This document shows, in pieces, positions 1 through 7,025 of a stretch of 19,351 bases of DNA. The notes under the pieces are model-generated. The model was given only the letters and a program-made list of their open reading frames with translations. It was not told the DNA's origin and ran no database searches. How positions within the stretch are numbered: position 1 is the first letter of the stretch; each line of letters opens with the position of its first letter. Source of the stretch: Nitrospirota bacterium (GTDB taxonomy: Bacteria; Nitrospirota; Thermodesulfovibrionia; Thermodesulfovibrionales; JdFR-85); assembly GCA_013152195.1 (NCBI GenBank), contig JAADGU010000126.1, positions 1 to 19,351 on the forward strand, given 5' to 3'. The position numbers and the translations under genes were made by a program.

Positions 1-602
1 GCTGTATCAAATCCTTCAATGTCAAGGGTTGGGTCGGCCTCTGCATAACCCAGGCTCTGGGCCTCTTTAAGAGCATCTGAAAAATCAATGCCATCCTCTG
101 TCATCTTTGTGAGTATGTAGTTGGAGGTGCCGTTTATGATGCCGTATATTGAGAGAATCCTGTTAGCCACAAGGCTTTCTTTAAGAACCTTTATTATCGG
201 TATGCCGCCTGCAACCGCTGCCTCAATCCCCACAGATACCGAGTTCTTTTCAGCCTCTTCAAATATATCCTTACCCTCTGTGGCAAGGAGGGCCTTGTTG
301 GCAGTCACCACATGCTTGCCGTTTTTCAGTGCCCGGAGGATGAAATCCTTGGCAGGCTGAATTCCACCGATAAGTTCCACTACAACATTGATGTCCGGAT
401 TATCTATGACATCAGAGACTTCACGTGTAAGTACTCCCTCAGGGATTTTTAAACCCCGGTCTCTTTTGATATCAAGGTCAGCAATGCTCTGGAGGTTTAT
501 CTGAAGGCCTGTCTTCTCTTCTATAACATCGTTATTTTCAAGCAGTATCTTTGCTGTGCCTGTACCCACAGTCCCAAAACCAATAATCCCGACATTGATC
601 AT
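1..602 (-). CDS. hom: Homoserine dehydrogenase, N-terminal part (cut by window edge)
   Basis: NAD(P)-dependent homoserine dehydrogenase reduces aspartate semialdehyde to homoserine, the branch point to threonine and methionine, in the cytoplasm. About 200 residues are visible. The protein opens with MINVGIIGFGTVGTG, a Rossmann GxGxxG nucleotide-binding loop at residues 8-13. It continues with VVVELIGG, the TANKALLA segment and NGTSNYIL, all characteristic of this family. The start ATG (602-600) overlaps the stop of the upstream aminotransferase gene by one base (TAATG), so the two are probably translationally coupled. The C-terminal catalytic region and any ACT domain lie beyond position 1. 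Family assignment is firm; the length and regulatory domain cannot be seen. Confidence 0.95.
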   Translation of the reverse strand, partial: MINVGIIGFGTVGTGTAKILLENNDVIEEKTGLQINLQSIADLDIKRDRGLKIPEGVLTREVSDVIDNPDINVVVELIGGIQPAKDFILRALKNGKHVVTANKALLATEGKDIFEEAEKNSVSVGIEAAVAGGIPIIKVLKESLVANRILSIYGIINGTSNYILTKMTEDGIDFSDALKEAQSLGYAEADPTLDIEGFDT

Positions 603-1795
603 TATTTGAATAACCTCCTGATTCCTTTAACTGCCTGCCTTATACGGTGCTCATTCTCAACAAGGGCAAACCTTACATATTCATCCCCGCCCTCTCCAAA
701 ACCTATGCCGGGTGATACGGCCACCTTTGCCTCTTTAAGTACGAATTTCGAAAATTCAAGGGAGCCCATCTTGACATAGGGTTCCGGTATCTTTGTCCAG
801 ACAAACATTGTGGCCTTCGGGGGCTTTACTTCCCAGCCCATCCGGTTCAGTCCCCTGCAGAGTGTGTTTCTCCTCTTCTCATAGGTCTTTCTTATCTCCT
901 CCACGCAGTCCTGGGGACCCCGCAGTGCAACGATACTTGCTATCTGAATAGGTTGAAACATCCCGTAGTCAAGGTAGCTCTTCATCTTTATGAGGGCACC
1001 AACAAGTTTGCGGTTGCCGACACAGAAACCAACCCTCCATCCAGCCATGGAATAACTCTTTGTGAGGGAGAAAAACTCAACACCAACATCCCTGGCCCCG
1101 GGGACCTGAAGAAAGCTTGATGCCTTGTAATTATCAAAGATAAGGTCAGCATAGGCAAAGTCATGTATGACTATCAGTTTGTTCTCTTTTGCAAAATCAA
1201 CTACAGATTTAAAAAACTCAATGTCAACCACCTCGGTGGTCGGGTTGTGAGGGAAGTTGATTATAAGCAGTTTTGGTCTTGGCCATGTGTTTTTGTATGC
1301 CTTTTCAAGTTCCTCCAGAAAATTTATTCCCGGTCCTATAGGCACACTCCTTACCTCTCCCCCGGCAATTATTACACTGTATGGATGGATCGGGTAGGCA
1401 GGGGTTGGTGTGAGTGCAACATCACCGGGCTCTACTATGGCAAGGGCCAGATGGCTCAGGCCTTCCTTGGAACCGATAGTCACAACCGCCTCTGATTCAG
1501 GGTCAAGATCTACATCAAATCTCCTCTTGTACCACTCACATATTGCCATCCTCAGCTGGGTTATCCCCTTTGATGCAGAATACCTGTGATTCTTGGGATT
1601 CCTTGCTGCCTCACAGAGTTTTTCAACTATATGTTTGGGTGCAGGCAGATCAGGGTTTCCCATACCAAGGTCTATAATATCGTCTCCCTGTTGCCTTGCT
1701 TCATGCTTGAGGGCATTAACAATGGCAAAGACATAGGGAGGCAGCCTCTTTATCCTGTTAAAATTAAACATATCCCTCTCATATCCTTCATTCAT
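602..1795 (-). CDS. PLP-dependent class I/II aminotransferase (AlaC / LL-DAP aminotransferase-like)
   Basis: A 397-residue fold-type I aminotransferase that transfers amino groups via pyridoxal phosphate in the cytoplasm. Visible motifs are GMGNPDLPAP near residues 44-53, FPHNPTT at 181-187, HDFAYADL at 211-218 and SLTKSYSMAGWRVGF, whose Lys246 should form the PLP Schiff base. The GxGNPD opening and the SxTKSYxMAGWRxGF block resemble the alanine aminotransferase AlaC and LL-diaminopimelate aminotransferase subgroup; substrate cannot be fixed from sequence. The ATG at 1795 has GGAG seven bases upstream; an alternative ATG lies eight codons inside. It is first in an operon with homoserine dehydrogenase, which fits a role in aspartate-family or alanine metabolism. 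Confidence 0.93.
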   Translation of the reverse strand: MNEGYERDMFNFNRIKRLPPYVFAIVNALKHEARQQGDDIIDLGMGNPDLPAPKHIVEKLCEAARNPKNHRYSASKGITQLRMAICEWYKRRFDVDLDPESEAVVTIGSKEGLSHLALAIVEPGDVALTPTPAYPIHPYSVIIAGGEVRSVPIGPGINFLEELEKAYKNTWPRPKLLIINFPHNPTTEVVDIEFFKSVVDFAKENKLIVIHDFAYADLIFDNYKASSFLQVPGARDVGVEFFSLTKSYSMAGWRVGFCVGNRKLVGALIKMKSYLDYGMFQPIQIASIVALRGPQDCVEEIRKTYEKRRNTLCRGLNRMGWEVKPPKATMFVWTKIPEPYVKMGSLEFSKFVLKEAKVAVSPGIGFGEGGDEYVRFALVENEHRIRQAVKGIRRLFK

Positions 1796-1831
1796 ATCTC
1801 GTCTCCATAAGACCTTTTGGTTTATCTGATT

Positions 1832-1861
1832 ATTTTAACTCTAATGGTTGTATAAAGACAA
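1832..1861 (-). promoter_or_regulatory. Candidate sigma-70 promoter for the aminotransferase-hom operon
   Basis: On the minus strand a -35-like TTGTCT (1861-1856) is followed after 18 bases by a -10-like TAAAAT (1837-1832), about 36 bases before the start codon. This fits a short leader with the GGAG ribosome site. It lies in the divergent gap shared with the metallo-hydrolase gene. Confidence 0.45.
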
Positions 1862-1886
1862 TATATGGAGCCTGGGGTTTACGGGA

Positions 1887-1914
1887 TTGAAGTTGAACGA
1901 ATCAGTTATATTAT
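1887..1914 (+). promoter_or_regulatory. Possible promoter just before the metallo-hydrolase ATG
   Basis: TTGAAG (1887-1892) and TATTAT (1909-1914) are separated by 16 bases, and the preferred ATG starts only four bases after the -10. If real, the transcript would be leaderless or nearly so, which would explain the missing Shine-Dalgarno sequence. The match is modest. Confidence 0.3.
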
Positions 1915-1918
1915 ACGT

Positions 1919-2896
1919 ATGAAGCCCACCTTTCATCACAGGACTGTTAACGGCCCTTTTGAAGACCCGGTTGTGTACCTCAGGCTGCTGAGGGAAAAGA
2001 GGGCGTTATTGTTTGATGCAGGTGATATAGGTCGTCTGTCAGCCAGGGAGATACACAAGATAACAGACGTCTTTGTAACTCATACTCATATCGACCATTT
2101 TGCAGGGTTTGACAGGATCCTGAGGGTAATACTCAGAAGAGAGAGCCCCCTCCGGGTGTATGGCCCGGAGGGGATAACAGAGTGCGTTGATGGCAAACTG
2201 AGGGGATATACCTGGAACCTTATAGAGGAGTATCCGGTCAGTCTCATTGTCCATGAAGTGTCTGAGACTTCTGTTACTGTAACAGAGTTTTCTGCAGAAA
2301 ATGGCTTTCAGAGACTTAACCGTGGCATTACAGAAAACTCTGAAACCATACTGAACGAGCCGCTCTTTTCAGTGAAAGCCGTCTGTCTAAGGCATGACAT
2401 TGCTGTTCTTGGCTTTTGCATTGAGGAGAGTGTACACATAAACATAGATAAGGCTGTGCTCCTGGAGAGGGGGCTTCCGGTTGGCCCGTGGCTTTCCGAC
2501 TTCAAGGCTGCAATAAGGAAAGGGGAGAAAGGGTTTTCCGTGGTTATTGAAGGCCGGAGATATTCAATGAATGAGCTTGGCGATATTGTGAGAATCACCG
2601 AGGGGCAGAAGGTCTCCTACGTTATGGATATCTCGCCATCTGCGGAGAACATTGAGCGGGTGGTGGAGCTTGTCAAGGGCTCACATACCCTGTATATTGA
2701 GGCCTATTTTCTGGACGAGGAAAGGGAGAGGGCTTTTCAGAGAAACCATCTCACTGCACGAATGGCGGGTGAGATAGCAGCCCGGGCCGGCGTAAGAGAA
2801 GTTATCCCCATGCACCTGTCACCAAAATACAAGGCCTTTCCTGAAAAGATAATGGAGGAGGTGATGAGTGCATTTAAAGAGAGAACACTTGGTTAA
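1919..2896 (+). CDS. MBL-fold metallo-hydrolase, ribonuclease Z-like
   Basis: A 325-residue metallo-beta-lactamase-fold hydrolase. The metal-binding HTHIDH motif is at residues 55-60, preceded by LLFDAGD, and further His/Asp ligands are probably in LRHDIA, VMDISPS and the late MHLSPKY segment. This arrangement resembles tRNase Z (3' tRNA processing) and related uncharacterised hydrolases; the actual substrate is not shown by the sequence. I choose ATG 1919 because relatives, as I recall them, begin with M-[RK]-P-x-F-H followed by a VNGPFEDP-like block. An in-frame ATG at 1865 would add 18 residues that look unlike the family. Neither start has a clear ribosome site; a possible promoter ends just before 1919. 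It is transcribed alone, convergent with ychF. Confidence 0.88.
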   Translation: MKPTFHHRTVNGPFEDPVVYLRLLREKRALLFDAGDIGRLSAREIHKITDVFVTHTHIDHFAGFDRILRVILRRESPLRVYGPEGITECVDGKLRGYTWNLIEEYPVSLIVHEVSETSVTVTEFSAENGFQRLNRGITENSETILNEPLFSVKAVCLRHDIAVLGFCIEESVHINIDKAVLLERGLPVGPWLSDFKAAIRKGEKGFSVVIEGRRYSMNELGDIVRITEGQKVSYVMDISPSAENIERVVELVKGSHTLYIEAYFLDEERERAFQRNHLTARMAGEIAARAGVREVIPMHLSPKYKAFPEKIMEEVMSAFKERTLG

Positions 2897-2917
2897 CCGT
2901 CCTGAAGGCATTTGATT

Positions 2918-3008
2918 AACCACAGAGGCACAGAGACTCAGAGAAAGACAGTAAAAAAGTTTTTTATAAAGAATTTTTTTGTCTCAGTGTCTCTGTGCCT
3001 CTGTGGTT
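2918..3008. repeat. Long inverted repeat between convergent genes, likely bidirectional terminator
   Basis: The left arm 2918-2937 (AACCACAGAGGCACAGAGAC) and the right arm 2989-3008 are perfect 20-base reverse complements. The inner part of the stem is imperfect and the loop is A/T-rich with runs of A and T. The element sits between the stops of the metallo-hydrolase (plus) and ychF (minus), where it could stop transcription from both sides. The CACAGAGGCACAGAG core is one I recall seeing dispersed in many environmental bacterial genomes. Confidence 0.8.
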
Positions 3009-3017
3009 TGTAATTCC

Positions 3018-4097
3018 CTACACATTAAACCTGAAATTAATAATATCCCCATCCTGGACCTCATAGGTCTTTCCTTCAAGTCTTACAAGTCCCTTCTCCC
3101 TGGCAGCTGCCATTGAGCCTGACTTGATGAAATCATCAAAGGAGATGACCTCGGCCCTGATAAATCCCCTTTCAATATCAGTATGGATCTTGCCTGCCGC
3201 CTTCTGGGCTGTGGTGCCTTTTTTGATTGTCCAGGCCCTCACCTCATCCTTGCCAACAGTATGAAATGAGATCAGGCCGAGGTGGTCATAACAGATGCGT
3301 ATAAGCCGGGCCATTGCGGGCTCCTCTATGCCAAGGTCTTTCAGGAACTCTTTTGCCTCATCCTGACCCAACTGGGCTATCTCCATCTCTATTTTGCCCG
3401 AAAGTGCTACCACAGGTAGCTCAAACCTTTTCCGGAGCTGCTCCACCAGGGCAGAGCCTTTTTCAGAGCCTATGTCATCCTCGTGCAGGTTCAGAAGCAT
3501 AACTTCCGGTTTTATGGAGATAAACTGAAGGTGCCTCAATGAGAGGAGCTCGTCTTCGTTAAACGCAACTCTCCTCAGGGGAATCTCTTCTTCAAGCACT
3601 TCCTTGCATCTAAGGAGCACGGCCCGCTCCTTTTCATCCTGTTTCTTTCCCTTTCTTGCACCTTCCTCCATCCGCTCAAGCCTTTTCTCCACCAGTTCGA
3701 GGTCCGAAAATATCAGTTCGAGTTCAACTGTTTTTTCAGCGTCCCTCAAAGGGTCGACATTTCCCGTGGGATGGATTATTGATTCGTCTTCAAAAGCCCT
3801 TATGACATGTACCACGGCATCTACATCCTTTATCATGTCCAGCACCTTGCGGTTCTGCTGAGGGTCTCCCTTTGTTATTCCCAGATAGTCTATGTATTCA
3901 ACAGTTGCAAGGGTGACTTTTTTGGGCTGGTATATCCCGGTTAGTCTCTCCACCCGCTCATCGGGCACCTTTACAACACCGACATTAGGCTGTGCCTCTG
4001 TAGTCGGGTAAACTGTGGTAGGGATGTTCTGTCCGGTAAGTGCATTAAAGATCGTAGTCTTACCCGAGTTTGCAAGTCCAATAATACCTATCTTCAT
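3018..4097 (-). CDS. ychF: Redox/ribosome-associated GTPase/ATPase YchF (OLA1 family)
   Basis: A 359-residue YchF/Obg-family P-loop NTPase, near the usual family length of about 363. The N-terminal G domain begins MKIGIIGLANSGKTTIFNAL with the P-loop at residues 7-14. A helical segment rich in Glu/Lys/Arg (about 130-175) is the coiled-coil insertion typical of the family. The G4 position reads N-L-H-E rather than NKxD, as expected for this ATP-preferring branch. The C-terminal TGS domain includes the FHTVGKDEVRAWTI and GFIRAEVISFDDF blocks. The family binds ribosomes and affects stress and translation; that is family knowledge. The ATG is preceded by GGAGA at good spacing. Transcribed alone, between two palindromic repeats. 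Confidence 0.96.
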   Translation of the reverse strand: MKIGIIGLANSGKTTIFNALTGQNIPTTVYPTTEAQPNVGVVKVPDERVERLTGIYQPKKVTLATVEYIDYLGITKGDPQQNRKVLDMIKDVDAVVHVIRAFEDESIIHPTGNVDPLRDAEKTVELELIFSDLELVEKRLERMEEGARKGKKQDEKERAVLLRCKEVLEEEIPLRRVAFNEDELLSLRHLQFISIKPEVMLLNLHEDDIGSEKGSALVEQLRKRFELPVVALSGKIEMEIAQLGQDEAKEFLKDLGIEEPAMARLIRICYDHLGLISFHTVGKDEVRAWTIKKGTTAQKAAGKIHTDIERGFIRAEVISFDDFIKSGSMAAAREKGLVRLEGKTYEVQDGDIINFRFNV

Positions 4098-4132
4098 CTA
4101 TCTTCTCCTTTCTCAGACGTTTTATTAGAAGC

Positions 4133-4138
4133 ATTATA
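4133..4138 (-). promoter_or_regulatory. Possible -10 element for ychF
   Basis: On the minus strand a perfect TATAAT lies about 36 bases before the ychF ATG. No good -35 is visible; the -35 position falls inside the neighbouring palindromic repeat. Confidence 0.35.
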
Positions 4139-4145
4139 CAAATTT

Positions 4146-4231
4146 AGCCGCAGATTTGCGCAGATATGCGCTGATTTTAGAGAAATTTTTTATTTTAGTT
4201 TTTCCCGTATAATCTGCGTAAATCTGCGGCT
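4146..4231. repeat. Long inverted repeat between tsaB and ychF
   Basis: The left arm 4146-4165 (AGCCGCAGATTTGCGCAGAT) and the right arm 4212-4231 are reverse complements with one mismatch, which is a G-U pair in one RNA strand. The loop is A/T-rich. It begins four bases after the tsaB stop, so it can act as a terminator for tsaB. The GCCGCAGAT...ATCTGCGGC pattern resembles dispersed palindromic repeats common in environmental genomes. Confidence 0.78.
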
Positions 4232-4235
4232 GAAG

Positions 4236-4922
4236 TCAGGTCTTTATCTTAATTTCCGCCTCGGATTTCCTCAGGTACGTGGGTGTCAGCTTCACAGGGT
4301 CTGAGAACTCTCCTCTTTCGGCCTTCTGCAGACCGATAATACAGAGGGCTGACGGCAGAGGGTGCATAAGATTCTCCCCCGGGAAATGGGCTTTTTCTCC
4401 AAGGGTACTTAGAATAGCATCTTTATAAAGTGCGGCGCCACTCCCTGTAAATACGGTCTCTTCCTTTATGAGAGCCAGGATGGTTTTTATGTCAGAAGCA
4501 GATTCGGGTATAAGCTTTATGAGCCCAGATTCGGTCCATCTGAACAGTCCCCCGTAGACTTCCTTTCTCCTTGCATCAAGCAAGGGACAGATCAGTTTTT
4601 CTGTAAAGGGAAAAGAGGCGGTAAAGGCCTCAAGAGTGGATACCGCTACAAGGGGTTTGTTAGTTGCAAAGGAGAGGCCCTTGACTGTACTGAGGCCAAC
4701 CCTCAGACCTGTAAAGGATCCGGGTCCGATGGCAATTGTATAAAAATCTATCTCATTGAATCCGGTACTGCAATGGTTAAGCAGGAAATCAGTGCTCTTC
4801 ATGATCTGCTCGGAATGTGTCCGTCCTATTCCAAGACGGACCTCTCCCTTGAGACCCGAGTCACTGTCAAAGAGAGAAATCCCCCCTACCGGAGTGGATG
4901 TATCAATAGCGAGTGTCAACAT
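4236..4922 (-). CDS. tsaB: tRNA t6A37 modification protein TsaB
   Basis: A 228-residue TsaB, the ASKHA-fold partner of TsaD that is needed to make N6-threonylcarbamoyl-adenosine at position 37 of ANN-decoding tRNAs. The start MLTLAIDTSTPVGGISL is the phosphate-1-type strand-loop of the fold. The conserved GRTHSEQIM block and IGPGSFTGLRVGL (about residues 68-80) are diagnostic. Length matches the family (about 220-235). There is no clear ribosome site before the ATG. Upstream on the minus strand a TTGAAA and an A/T-rich -10-like region lie close to the start, so the leader is probably very short. It is followed by a palindromic terminator-like repeat. Confidence 0.93.
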   Translation of the reverse strand: MLTLAIDTSTPVGGISLFDSDSGLKGEVRLGIGRTHSEQIMKSTDFLLNHCSTGFNEIDFYTIAIGPGSFTGLRVGLSTVKGLSFATNKPLVAVSTLEAFTASFPFTEKLICPLLDARRKEVYGGLFRWTESGLIKLIPESASDIKTILALIKEETVFTGSGAALYKDAILSTLGEKAHFPGENLMHPLPSALCIIGLQKAERGEFSDPVKLTPTYLRKSEAEIKIKT

Positions 4923-4976
4923 AACAGGATTAAATTAAAATTATTGCGGGTATTTTTTCAATGAGTTTATCCGGTG

Positions 4977-5714
4977 CTACCTGATTTTCAGCTTTGCGAG
5001 GATAATGCCCGGATATTTATTCAGGGGATTACTCCTCGGAAGCGTTGGGAAAATGGGGCTTTTTCTCATCCCGAGAATTCGCAATTCAGAGGCGAGTTCC
5101 TGGTTTTTCTGGTCAAAGGAGAGGCCTTTCCGGAATGCTTCTATGGCATCCTTTTTCAGGTTTGACATAACATAGGTTCTGCCAAGATTTAAATAAAAAA
5201 GAGAGTAAGGTATTTCAGTGTCGGAGGCTTCGGATTCCTTCAGTTTTTTTACTGCTTTTCTGCAGATTTCCAGCCCCTCATTGTAGTCATTATCTACAGT
5301 TGAAGTCAGGTATCCATGGTAGGAAAGCAACAGGGGATCTTCTGGAAATTCCGTGAGGGCCTTTCTGCTTGCATCCATTGCGCGGAGAAGCTCTCCTTTT
5401 TTAATCAAACGCTTTATTTCCCTGAAATATGCTATTCGTGTCTTGCTGGCTGTTTCCTCTTCCGTTACCTTTTTTATTGCCCTGCCGTGCTGACTGTCAA
5501 TAAGGTCTGACAGTTCACTTTTCTCCCTTGCTGATGTCGTAATCTTTAAGGTCTCTATATGTGCTCCCTCCAGGTATATGGTGGTTTTTATGGTGACAGG
5601 TTCACTTCCATGCAATTCTGTAATAATATAGAATGGTTTGCCTTGATGTTCTATCTTGGTGGAGAAGTCAGAGAATTTTCTGGAGATGATATTTACAACA
5701 TCCTCTTTTCCCAT
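4977..5714 (-). CDS. TPR-repeat protein with an uncharacterised N-terminal domain
   Basis: A 245-residue cytoplasmic protein with no signal peptide or membrane segment. The N-terminal ~70 residues form a beta-rich module (FYIITELHGSEPVTIKTTIYLEG) that I do not recognise. Residues about 95-210 form TPR-like helical pairs: RLIKKGELLRAMDASRKALTEFP, then LLLSYHGYL...NDYNEGLEICRKAV, and LFYLNLGRTYVMSNLKKDAIEAFRKGL. The C-terminal tail is basic (SNPLNKYPGIILAKLKIR). TPRs imply protein-protein binding; no partner is indicated. It is divergent from the DUF1573-cytochrome gene and has its own strong promoter. Function unknown. Confidence 0.85.
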   Translation of the reverse strand: MGKEDVVNIISRKFSDFSTKIEHQGKPFYIITELHGSEPVTIKTTIYLEGAHIETLKITTSAREKSELSDLIDSQHGRAIKKVTEEETASKTRIAYFREIKRLIKKGELLRAMDASRKALTEFPEDPLLLSYHGYLTSTVDNDYNEGLEICRKAVKKLKESEASDTEIPYSLFYLNLGRTYVMSNLKKDAIEAFRKGLSFDQKNQELASELRILGMRKSPIFPTLPRSNPLNKYPGIILAKLKIR

Positions 5715-5720
5715 ACTTTA

Positions 5721-5749
5721 ATTTTACAATCATACAGTGTCTTTGTCAA
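5721..5749 (-). promoter_or_regulatory. Strong sigma-70-type promoter abutting the TPR gene start (leaderless candidate)
   Basis: On the minus strand a consensus TTGACA (5749-5744), 17 bases, then TAAAAT (5726-5721). The ATG begins six bases after the -10, so the expected transcription start coincides with the start codon. There is no room for a Shine-Dalgarno sequence. Confidence 0.7.
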
Positions 5750-5828
5750 GGCTGCTTGCAGGATGAATGCTCTTTACGGACGATACATTCTGTGGCAAAA
5801 AGAGATCTTTTTGTAGTAAAATTGCTTT

Positions 5829-6515
5829 ATGAGATATATTATTATCCCCTTGATCCTTCTTTTTTCTTTACTTTCAACCGTTCAGGGAGCTTTTGCCGAG
5901 CCTTCCATATTTTTTGAGGACAAGACCTTTGATTTTGGAGATGTGAACCAGGGCGATATTCTTGAGCATGCCTTTGTCTTTACTAATGACGGAACGGACA
6001 TACTGGTAATAGAGAAAGTAACTGCATCGTGAGGGTGTACTGCAACGGTGGTCAGTTCAGACCGCCTCGCTCCCGGTGAAGAAGGAGAAATAAGGGTAAC
6101 GATCAGGACTGACAGAAAAAAAGGGTTTATATCCAGGACCGTACAGGTGAGGACGAATGATCCACTTAAACCACTTGTTATACTGAAGCTGAAGGCAAAA
6201 GTTGTCGACTCGTTTCATGGAAAGAAGCTTGTGATAAAGGAAATATTCCGTTTTCCCTGCAGGAAGTGCCATGTTGACAGAGGAAGAGGACAACTGGGTG
6301 CAAACCTTTTCAGAGCGGACTGTATAATGTGTCATATGAGGGGCAAGAGTGCTTCTTCACTGGCGTTACTCAAGAAATTACCTGAGAAGAGACTTCTGGT
6401 TGCTATTGAGAAGGGAGTTCCTGATACAATGATGCCTGGATTTTCCTGGAAGGTCGGAGGTCCACTGACTGAGTCTCAAATAAAGTCTCTTGTAACATAC
6501 ATCAAAGGTAAGTAG
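5829..6515 (+). CDS. Candidate selenoprotein: DUF1573 domain fused to cytochrome c (in-frame TGA = Sec68)
   Basis: Read through the TGA at 6030-6032, this is a 228-residue exported protein. Residues 1-23 are a signal peptide (hydrophobic core, cleavage likely after GAFA). Residues about 25-135 are a DUF1573 beta-sandwich: FDFGDVNQGDILEHAFVFTN, then VTAS-U-GCTATV, then LAPGEEGEIRV and TNDPLKPLV. The family has Cys-Gly-Cys-Thr where this protein has TGA-Gly-Cys-Thr, so Sec replaces the first Cys. A cytochrome c region follows, with CxxCH motifs CRKCH (144-148) and CIMCH (165-169) and a TMMPGF Met-ligand segment near 200-205. A SECIS-like hairpin lies just downstream of the TGA. Without readthrough, the first 67 codons encode half a domain and the rest lacks a signal peptide and so could not receive haem. 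Annotation pipelines will split it at 6032. The alternative is a nonsense mutation or sequencing error. The start has no Shine-Dalgarno site. Confidence 0.8.
6030..6066 (+). promoter_or_regulatory. Candidate bacterial SECIS element (UGA plus downstream hairpin)
   Basis: The UGA at 6030-6032 is followed by a hairpin: stem 6047-6053 (GGTGGTC) pairs with 6060-6066 (GACCGCC) in seven of seven positions, one being G-U. The loop is 6054-6059 (AGTTCA). The apical loop begins 21 bases after the UGA and has G then U at its second and third positions. Known bacterial SECIS elements place a small stem with a G in the first two loop positions about 16-37 bases after the UGA; the E. coli fdhF loop is AGGUCU. 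It would recruit SelB with Sec-tRNA. Confidence 0.68.
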
Positions 6516-6563
6516 CCTCCAAATCGTAATAAGTAGTAAAGGATGCTTTGCTTATATCGAAAA

Positions 6564-7025
6564 TCAGGGCTCTATAACCTTCTCTTCTTCTTCCTGTTCA
6601 GTTTTGCATTCTATGCACATTGTTGTTACTGGCCGCACCTCAAGCCTTCTTATTCCAATCTCGCAGCCACAGATGTCACAGATGCCGTATGTGCCATTGT
6701 CAATCCTTTCGAGTGCAAGTTCTATCTTCTTTAATAACCTCTGTTCACGGCCACGGAGACGGAGCATGAAATTTCTGTCAATCTCTGCAGTTGCCTGGTC
6801 ACCCATATCAGGAAATGCATTCTCGTCAGGTAGTGTATTCAATGCAGAACCTGCTTCCTGCAGAAGCTGTTCCTTTTGTTGAACCAGTGTCTTTCTTATC
6901 TCAAGAATCCTTCTTTGTCTTTCGGAGACTTCCTTGTCCGTTGATGCTTTTTTACATTTCTTTTTCTTTGCAACTGTGCTGGTAGTGGAAGTATTTTTTT
7001 TGTTTTGTTTCTTTTTTTCAGGCAT
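6564..7025 (-). CDS. DksA/TraR-family zinc-finger protein
   Basis: A 153-residue DksA-like protein. The N-terminus is very basic (poly-Lys with Thr/Ser, residues 1-35). Residues about 30-115 are a predicted long helical pair, with QRRILEIRKTLVQQKEQLLQEAG and LRGREQRLLKKIELALERIDNGTYG. The C-terminal zinc finger has CDICG and CIECK, spaced as Cys-x2-Cys-x17-Cys-x2-Cys. This architecture enters the RNA polymerase secondary channel in DksA and modulates rRNA and stress promoters. The usual coiled-coil-tip acidic pair is approximated by DMGDQATAEIDR. The ATG has AAGGAG seven bases upstream. Whether it is true DksA or a TraR/YocK-like paralogue is open. It converges on the cytochrome gene. Confidence 0.9.
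   Translation of the reverse strand: MPEKKKQNKKNTSTTSTVAKKKKCKKASTDKEVSERQRRILEIRKTLVQQKEQLLQEAGSALNTLPDENAFPDMGDQATAEIDRNFMLRLRGREQRLLKKIELALERIDNGTYGICDICGCEIGIRRLEVRPVTTMCIECKTEQEEEEKVIEP

Noticed and set aside
6048..6515. Separate gene starting at GTG 6048 (155 residues, cytochrome c part only)
   Set aside because: The GTG has no ribosome site, lies inside the DUF1573 domain and within the hairpin, and the product would lack a signal peptide, so the haem motifs could not be matured in the periplasm.
6516..6563. Terminator between the converging cytochrome and DksA-like genes
   Set aside because: I found no convincing stem with a T-run in this 48-base gap.
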